A stretch of DNA of 10,461 bases from Acidobacteriota bacterium (lineage in GTDB: Bacteria > Acidobacteriota > Terriglobia > UBA7540). Position numbers and translations under genes: made by a program. Below are positions 6,244-10,461 of the stretch, one piece after another. The DNA lies in assembly GCA_021828245.1 (NCBI GenBank), contig JAKASC010000063.1:1-10461 (forward strand). Reading direction: 5' to 3'. The notes beneath the pieces are model-generated. The model had not been told where the DNA came from. It worked only from the letters and a program-made list of their open reading frames with translations, and searched no databases. How positions within the stretch are numbered: the stretch's first letter is position 1; each line of letters starts with the position of its first letter.

Positions 6244-7353
6244 ATGACAGCGAAATTCAACCCCAACTTGGTTGGCATGGACCGGCAAGAACTCGAACAG
6301 CTTGCTTTGCGGCACGGCCAGCCGGTCTATCGCGGGCGACAAATTTATACGGCGCTTTACGCCCGAGGCGCAAGGCGTCTTGACGAAATCACCGAACTTC
6401 CCCGCAGCTTCCGCGAAGCTCTGGCCGAGCGTCACCTCTTGACTTATCCCCAGGTGAAGGGGCGTATTGCCTCCCGCGATGGATCGGTGCGCTATCTTCT
6501 GGAGCTTCAAGACGGCGCCGCCATCGAAACCGTCTTCATGCCGGAGAGGCATCGTGCCACGCTGTGCCTTTCAAGCCAAGTCGGCTGCGCCGTGAATTGC
6601 CGCTTCTGCTTCACGGCTCTCTTGGGACTCGAACGCAATCTGACGGCGGGGGAAATCGTCGGCCAGGCACTTGGGGTCATCGCCCACGAGCGTCTGCGGC
6701 AGGAGTTTCGGTTGAATGTTGTGTTGATGGGCATGGGCGAACCGCTGCTGAATTTGGCGCAAGTCATGAAGGCGGTGCGACTCCTTGCCGACCCCGAAGG
6801 CACGGGGATTCCCCTACGTCGCATCACCGTTTCGACGGCCGGCATTGCGCCAAAGATTCTTGAGTTTGGACGTCAGCCGGTGCGGCCGAAGCTTGCCATT
6901 TCGTTAAACGCCTCCACGGACGAGCAGCGGACGGCGCTCATGCCCATCAATCGAAAGTACCCGCTGCGCCAATTGCTGGCGGCTTGCCGAGCTTACCCGC
7001 TCCGGCCGCGCGAGCGCCTGACGTTTGAATACGTGATGATGGAAGGCGTCAACGATTCGGATGACGACGCAGCTCGGGTGGGAGAGCTGCTGGCGGGTCT
7101 GCGAGCCAAGGTCAACCTAATTCCTTACAACGGCGGCCCAGGGCTGGCTTATCGCCCGCCGAGCCTGTCCAGGGTTCTTGCCTTCCAGCAAATTTTGACA
7201 AGGCGGAACATTCCCGCCTTCATCCGCATTTCCCGCGGCCAGGATATCATGGCCGCGTGCGGGCAATTGAGTCTGGCCCGCGCCGGCCAGGAAGCTGAGC
7301 GGGACTCCGGGGCCACCTTCCCGGGTCGCGCTTCTCTGGCCGAATCCCAATAA
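6244..7353 (+). CDS. rlmN: dual-specificity RNA methyltransferase RlmN (23S rRNA m2A2503 / tRNA m2A37)
   Basis: This is a radical-SAM enzyme that methylates C2 of adenine 2503 in 23S rRNA and adenine 37 in some tRNAs, affecting translational accuracy. The 369-residue frame shows an N-terminal RNA-binding helical region (about 10-70), Glu95 in IETVFMP, Cys108 seven residues before the cluster, and the 4Fe-4S motif Cys115-x3-Cys119-x2-Cys122 in VGCAVNCRFCF. It also has the GMGEPLLN SAM-binding loop (163-170), a VSTAG strand, and Cys339 in DIMAACGQL, the methyl-carrying Cys matching Cys355 of E. coli. All catalytic residues are present. The last 25 or so residues go beyond the usual family end, and they overlap the antisense pgeF gene by 107 bases. 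A GA-rich stretch (GAAGAAGG) precedes the ATG. No operon partner is seen. Confidence 0.97.
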   Translation: MTAKFNPNLVGMDRQELEQLALRHGQPVYRGRQIYTALYARGARRLDEITELPRSFREALAERHLLTYPQVKGRIASRDGSVRYLLELQDGAAIETVFMPERHRATLCLSSQVGCAVNCRFCFTALLGLERNLTAGEIVGQALGVIAHERLRQEFRLNVVLMGMGEPLLNLAQVMKAVRLLADPEGTGIPLRRITVSTAGIAPKILEFGRQPVRPKLAISLNASTDEQRTALMPINRKYPLRQLLAACRAYPLRPRERLTFEYVMMEGVNDSDDDAARVGELLAGLRAKVNLIPYNGGPGLAYRPPSLSRVLAFQQILTRRNIPAFIRISRGQDIMAACGQLSLARAGQEAERDSGATFPGRASLAESQ

Positions 7354-8236
7354 CCGCCATCATCCGCCCGGCCCGCGCTCCATCCCTTCGATAGGAGAAA
7401 AATAAGTCCTCGCGGCAGGCAGTGCAAAATTCCGCCACATGGATTCGTGAGGGTTTGACTCCCGCACCTTCGAGCTGATCCCGAGCCGCCGCGACCAGGT
7501 CCAGATGCGCCGAGCGCGGTGGCGAATGCCCCGGAGGGTATTGCGACAGCCATGCACCCCCGGCGGGCGACCGTTCCGGCGATAGGTGGAAAAAAAATCT
7601 TTCGCCGTGGACGAACTGTCCGCAAAAAGCGTCCACCAGTTCCTCGCCCACTTCATAACAGCACGCTCGGATGGAAGGGCCGATAGCCGCAATCAAATCT
7701 TCGGGCCGGCATCCAAAGGTTCGCTCAAATTCGCCCACCGTCTTCTCGATAAGCCGAGCGAGGGTGCCGCGCCAGCCGGCGTGAAGGGCCGCCACCACCT
7801 GACGACGAACATCCGCCAGCAAAATCGGCATGCAATCTGCCGACCTCACGCCGAGCAGAATGCCCGGCTCATCGGTCAACAACGCGTCGCCGGAAGGTTC
7901 ACTCTTTTGCGAAGCACCCGACGCTGCGCCGCAAGGTGTGTAGAGCAGGCCGGAGCCGTTTGCGTTTCGGACGACTTGCCAGATGTTGGCCGAATGGATT
8001 TGCCGCAGTGAGGCCGGAAGAAAATCTGCGGCCTTGAGAGCGCGCAGGAAGCGACGGCGGTGACGGTCGTCTCGCGCCGTGCCTTGACCGAGCGTAAAAT
8101 TCAGCCCCCGTCGCCGCGCCAAGTGTTCCCGCCGTGTACTGAAGGCGTGGACGATGGATGCTTCTGGAGCGAGGGCTTCACACTCGAGCCACTCCAATCC
8201 TCCGCGCCGAACAACCTGGAAATCTTCTCGCGCCAA
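7247..8236 (-). CDS. pgeF: PgeF/YfiH family peptidoglycan editing factor (DUF152, purine nucleoside phosphorylase/laccase-like)
   Basis: The family (YfiH, LACC1-like, formerly polyphenol oxidase) has purine nucleoside-cleaving activity and in E. coli removes wrongly incorporated residues from peptidoglycan precursors. The 329-residue frame has the metal-site triad His81 (RQIHSAN), Cys135 (RSADCMPILL) and His152 (LHAGWRG). It also has AAIGPSIRACCYEVG (183-197) and the closing FFSYRRDGARAGRMMAVIGIRP (279-300). Family members end about there, near residue 300; the last 29 residues are Arg/Pro-rich and are read antisense to the rlmN tail. Residues about 92-115 and 220-242 look like lineage-specific loops. 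The start is a TTG at 8236 with only weak GAGAG upstream; a later TTG at residue 14, just after GGAGGA, is an alternative. It diverges from xdhC with a 90-base gap. Confidence 0.93.
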   Translation of the reverse strand: MAREDFQVVRRGGLEWLECEALAPEASIVHAFSTRREHLARRRGLNFTLGQGTARDDRHRRRFLRALKAADFLPASLRQIHSANIWQVVRNANGSGLLYTPCGAASGASQKSEPSGDALLTDEPGILLGVRSADCMPILLADVRRQVVAALHAGWRGTLARLIEKTVGEFERTFGCRPEDLIAAIGPSIRACCYEVGEELVDAFCGQFVHGERFFFHLSPERSPAGGAWLSQYPPGHSPPRSAHLDLVAAARDQLEGAGVKPSRIHVAEFCTACREDLFFSYRRDGARAGRMMAVIGIRPEKRDPGRWPRSPAQLPGRRGPDSIARTRP

Positions 8237-8285
8237 ACTCTCAATCTATCACAGGGTGGCTTCGGGCAATTTGGCCGTCGGACAA

Positions 8286-8314
8286 TTGACTTCATGGAAG
8301 TCGCCGTTTAACCT
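8286..8314 (+). promoter_or_regulatory. possible promoter with embedded dyad ahead of xdhC
   Basis: TTGACT at 8286-8291 matches the sigma-70 -35 box at 5 of 6 positions. Seventeen bases later TAACCT at 8309-8314 is a poor -10 box (3 of 6). Inside, GACTTC-ATG-GAAGTC (8288-8302) is a perfect dyad with 6-base arms that would sit over the -35 box, as a repressor operator would. The predicted transcript would start only a few bases before the xdhC ATG, and no Shine-Dalgarno is seen, so a leaderless or nearly leaderless message is implied. All of this is inference from spacing. Confidence 0.35.
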
Positions 8315-8326
8315 AAATTCAAGCGT

Positions 8327-9151
8327 ATGGATATTTACGAAGAAATCGCGCGGCTTCGCAAGCAAGGCCGAAAGGCGGCGCTCGCAACCATCATCCAGGT
8401 GCAAGGCTCCATCCCCAGTTACGAGACCTCGAAATTGCTGGTCCGCGAGGACGGCTCGATGGTCGGCACGGTGGGCGGCGGGTGCGTGGAGGCGGAAGTT
8501 TGGGCGGTGGCGCAGGACGTGATGCGGGAGGAAAAGCCGCGCCGACTTCACTTCAACCTGAACGCCCAGCCGGAATACGACAACGGCTTGGTCTGCGGCG
8601 GCTCGCTGGATATCTTTATCGAGCCGATTCTGGCGATTCCCACCCTCTACCTTTTTGGTGGCGGGCACATTTCTCTTGCCGTCGAGCAGGTTGCGCGGCT
8701 GGCGGGTTTTGATCCAGTCGTCATAGACGACCGGCCAGCCTTTGCCAACCGCGAGCGTTTTCCGCACGCCGTGGCCACGTGGGCCGGCCCGTGGGATGAG
8801 ATTTTCCCTCAACTCGGCTTAAATGATTTTGCCTATATTTTGATTGCCACTCGGGGGCACAAGGCCGACTTGACATGCCTTCGTTGGGCGCTGACCACCC
8901 CGGCGCGGTTCATCGGCATGGTCGGGAGCCGGCGCAAGCTCATCGAATTCACGAAAATTCTGGCGAGCGAGGGCGTGCCTTCCAACCAATTGGAACGGAT
9001 TCATTCTCCCGTGGGGTTGGATATCGGCGCGTTGACACCGGAGGAGATTGCCGTGGCGACGGTCGCGGAAATGATCGCCGTGCGGCGCCACGCCAACTGC
9101 TCGGTTTCCTCGCTCGCCTACAAACCCAAAGCTGCTCACCTCACCTCATGA
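8327..9151 (+). CDS. xdhC: XdhC/CoxI-family molybdenum cofactor maturation protein
   Basis: XdhC-like proteins bind molybdenum cofactor, help its sulfuration and deliver it to enzymes of the xanthine dehydrogenase/CO dehydrogenase family in the cytoplasm. The 274 residues split into an N-terminal XdhC_CoxI domain (about 8-75) with GTVGGGCVEAEV (Cys53), a linker with LVCGGSLDIFIEP (Cys90), and a C-terminal Rossmann-like domain (about 105-252). The latter has the GGGH loop at 111-114, the ATRGHKAD strand, MVGSRRK, and HSPVGLDIGALTPEEIAVATVAEM. A stop codon in frame at 8309 fixes the start at 8327. Its TGA overlaps the ATG of the next gene as ATGA, so the two are translationally coupled. No xanthine dehydrogenase or aldehyde oxidoreductase gene is in the window, so the client is unknown. 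Confidence 0.94.
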   Translation: MDIYEEIARLRKQGRKAALATIIQVQGSIPSYETSKLLVREDGSMVGTVGGGCVEAEVWAVAQDVMREEKPRRLHFNLNAQPEYDNGLVCGGSLDIFIEPILAIPTLYLFGGGHISLAVEQVARLAGFDPVVIDDRPAFANRERFPHAVATWAGPWDEIFPQLGLNDFAYILIATRGHKADLTCLRWALTTPARFIGMVGSRRKLIEFTKILASEGVPSNQLERIHSPVGLDIGALTPEEIAVATVAEMIAVRRHANCSVSSLAYKPKAAHLTS

Positions 9152-9753
9152 AATCGCCATCCGGGGTCGCCGGCTTAGTGCTGGCGGCCGGCGCTTCACG
9201 TCGCATGGGCACGGATAAAGCGCTGCTTCGCTTCCGTGGCCGCACCTTCTTGGAAGCGATTCTGGCTACGCTGGAGGAGGCGGGCGTGGAGCAGCGGACC
9301 GTGGTTCTGGGCCATCATGCGGAACAGATTCAGGCGGCGACGAATCTCACAAACGTTCAGGTGGTCGTCAATCCTCATTACTCGCTCGGCCAAACCACGT
9401 CGTTACAAGCCGGCTTGCGGGCGCTCGAGGAGCCGGGCCTTGAGGCCGTGGTGCTTTGTTTGGTGGATCATCCCGCCGTGTCCGCGAGCACGGTACGTCA
9501 GCTTGTGACGGTATATAGGGATTTGCGGCCGGCCGTCGCGGTTCCGATCTACCATGGGCGACGAGGCCATCCGGTGGTTCTGGACCGAGCGTTGTTCCAT
9601 CCTCTGATGGCGCTTTCGGCCGAGGAGGGCGCCAACACCGTGATTCGCCAATTCGGCGACCGAACCCAGCCGGTGGTCGTGGATGACCCTGGGGTGACGC
9701 TCGATATAGACGATCCGGAAGCGCTGGCTCGTTGGGATGAGGCTAGGAGCTAA
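9148..9753 (+). CDS. MocA-like molybdenum cofactor nucleotidyltransferase
   Basis: This 201-residue NTP transferase probably attaches CMP (or GMP) to molybdopterin-Mo, the form of cofactor used by xanthine dehydrogenase-type enzymes. The nucleotide-binding signature LAAGASRRMGTDK lies at 12-24. LAAG rather than LAGG and the GRRGHPVVL motif (137-145) point to MocA/CTP-type rather than MobA/GTP-type. Asp107 in CLVDHP is the likely metal ligand, and DIDDPEAL (186-193) is the usual C-terminal signature. I chose ATG 9148 because it overlaps the xdhC stop as ATGA and yields a normal-length protein; the frame is open further upstream, but that would run inside xdhC. The 3' end overlaps the stop of the convergent Fe-S scaffold gene by 4 bases. 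Together with xdhC it forms a cofactor finishing unit. Confidence 0.93.
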   Translation: MKSPSGVAGLVLAAGASRRMGTDKALLRFRGRTFLEAILATLEEAGVEQRTVVLGHHAEQIQAATNLTNVQVVVNPHYSLGQTTSLQAGLRALEEPGLEAVVLCLVDHPAVSASTVRQLVTVYRDLRPAVAVPIYHGRRGHPVVLDRALFHPLMALSAEEGANTVIRQFGDRTQPVVVDDPGVTLDIDDPEALARWDEARS

Positions 9754-10109
9754 GAAGTGATTTTCTCGACCAAACGGCGGAAGCATTCCGCCGCCAGGGT
9801 AGCCGCGTGACGCGATGCCACCGGCAAGCCGCCTAAATCGGCCTCAATGGCTTCGGCGGAAAGCGCGGGAAGCTCCTGAACGTTTTTCCCGGTGAGCCAG
9901 TCTGCCAGCCAAGAGCCGCACGCCATGGCCGGAACGCATCCTTGGGCCTTGAAGGTTGCCTGCGTGATGCGACCGTCTTTGATTTCGACCCAGAGCTTAA
10001 GCGTGTCCCCGCAAACCGGATTGACGCTTTCAATCACGGCTGCGGGATGTTCTATCTCCCCGACGTGGCGCGGGTGATGAAAGTGATCGAGAATTTTGTC
10101 GGAATACAT
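9750..10109 (-). CDS. IscU/NifU N-terminal-type iron-sulfur cluster scaffold
   Basis: Such proteins assemble Fe-S clusters from sulfur supplied by a cysteine desulfurase and hand them to target proteins. The 119-residue protein from ATG 10109 opens with MYSDKILDHFHHPRHVG, the standard family start. It has Cys33 and Asp35 in NPVCGD and Cys58 in FKAQGC. At the position of the third cluster Cys (HC in E. coli IscU) it reads His101-Ala102, so that ligand is missing; extra cysteines occur at 64 and 109. There is no LPPVK chaperone motif. A longer frame from a TTG at 10157 would add 16 residues unlike the family, so I rejected it, though no clear ribosome site precedes 10109. It lies 50 bases after the ychF stop on the same strand and may be co-transcribed. 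No IscS is in the window. Confidence 0.88.
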   Translation of the reverse strand: MYSDKILDHFHHPRHVGEIEHPAAVIESVNPVCGDTLKLWVEIKDGRITQATFKAQGCVPAMACGSWLADWLTGKNVQELPALSAEAIEADLGGLPVASRHAATLAAECFRRLVEKITS

Positions 10110-10143
10110 AGAAGCTTGTGAGAAGAATGCCATCGGCCGGTCT

Positions 10144-10164
10144 GCTGAGGTCAGCAACCTCAGC
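10144..10164 (-). promoter_or_regulatory. perfect 8-bp hairpin across the ychF stop codon
   Basis: GCTGAGGT and ACCTCAGC form a perfect 8-base-pair stem around a 5-base loop, covering the ychF stop (10160-10162) and the start of the gap to the Fe-S scaffold gene. No T-run follows on the - strand, so it is not a textbook intrinsic terminator. It could be an intercistronic stability or processing element, or a site of partial attenuation. Confidence 0.5.
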
Positions 10165-10461
10165 CGGAGTGTCGAAAATGGACAATCTCGCCGTCGCGCA
10201 CGAGATAGTCTTTGCCTTCCAGGCGCAGGGTGCCGCGATGGCGCGCCTCGGCCAGGCTACCGGCGGCGATGAGGTCGTCATAGCGCACGACTTCGGCTCG
10301 AATAAAGCCCTTCTGAATGTCGGAATGGATTTCGCCCGCCGCCTCCAGCGCCGTCTGCCCCTCGCGCAGCGTCCAGGCGCGGCACTCATCCTCGCCCACA
10401 GTGAAGAAGGAAATCATGCCGAGAAGCCGGTAGCTCGCTCGAATCAAGCGGGTGACGGCGG
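10160..10461 (-). CDS. ychF: YchF/Obg-like ATPase, C-terminal part
   Basis: About 99 residues up to the TGA are present; the 5' part with the P-loop G domain lies beyond the right edge. The segment contains LIRASYRLLGMISFFTVGEDECRAWT split across the edge of the TGS domain, then GFIRAEVVRYDDLI, LRLEGKDYLVRDGEIVHFRHSG, the invariant C-terminus of YchF/OLA1. Family members are about 360-365 residues, so roughly a quarter is visible. YchF is a ribosome- and redox-associated P-loop ATPase with a role in stress responses and translation. The Fe-S scaffold gene follows on the same strand. Confidence 0.95.
   Translation of the reverse strand, partial: AVTRLIRASYRLLGMISFFTVGEDECRAWTLREGQTALEAAGEIHSDIQKGFIRAEVVRYDDLIAAGSLAEARHRGTLRLEGKDYLVRDGEIVHFRHSG

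Noticed and set aside
8249..8812. A 187-codon - strand frame opposite xdhC.
   Set aside because: It is antisense to well-conserved XdhC motifs and has no domain of its own.
10110..10157. Longer start of the Fe-S scaffold at TTG 10157.
   Set aside because: The 16 added residues do not resemble the family, while MYSDKILDHF at 10109 is the canonical N-terminus.

Overview
The window is GC-rich, gene-dense bacterial chromosome. It looks most like an Acidobacteriota genome. This rests on resemblance rather than a database search: the STAS protein tail, the Cys-Gly-Gly-Gly lipoprotein start of the glycoside hydrolase, the adjacent XdhC and MocA-like genes, and the mix of housekeeping genes with sigma-28-like and two-component regulators. 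I see no tRNA, rRNA, CRISPR array, insertion sequence or phage gene.

Left part, 1-3085. The end of a STAS-domain anti-sigma-factor antagonist (+ strand) faces the 3' end of a sigma-28 (FliA/WhiG-like) sigma factor on the - strand. Reading further along the - strand template are a small soluble histidine-kinase-like protein with eroded catalytic boxes and an OmpR-type response regulator. These two overlap by 4 bases and form one translational unit. A 17-base perfect palindrome lies just upstream of the response regulator's probable start.

Middle part, 3086-6243. A secreted clan GH-A glycoside hydrolase lipoprotein lies 24 bases downstream of a Cys/Met-metabolism PLP enzyme, also on the - strand. 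Gene order on the - strand is therefore PLP enzyme, glycosidase, response regulator, kinase-like protein, sigma factor. These could share transcripts, although the functional link between a sulfur amino acid enzyme and a glycosidase is unclear.

Right part, 6244-10461. rlmN (23S rRNA and tRNA adenine-C2 methyltransferase) on + converges on a PgeF/YfiH multicopper-oxidase-like gene on -, and the two reading frames overlap antisense by 107 bases. Divergent from pgeF is a two-gene molybdenum-cofactor maturation unit, xdhC then a mocA-like nucleotidyltransferase, joined by an ATGA overlap; no molybdoenzyme gene is present. This unit converges on an IscU/NifU-type Fe-S scaffold gene on -, which follows the end of ychF (also -, cut by the window edge).

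No gene-free stretch exceeds 300 bases. The longest are 1176-1396, 2833-3085 (if the short response-regulator start is right) and 6068-6243. No complete novel system is evident. The best leads are the degenerate kinase beside an intact response regulator, the palindromes upstream of regulators and maturation genes, and the IscU-like protein lacking the usual third cysteine ligand.
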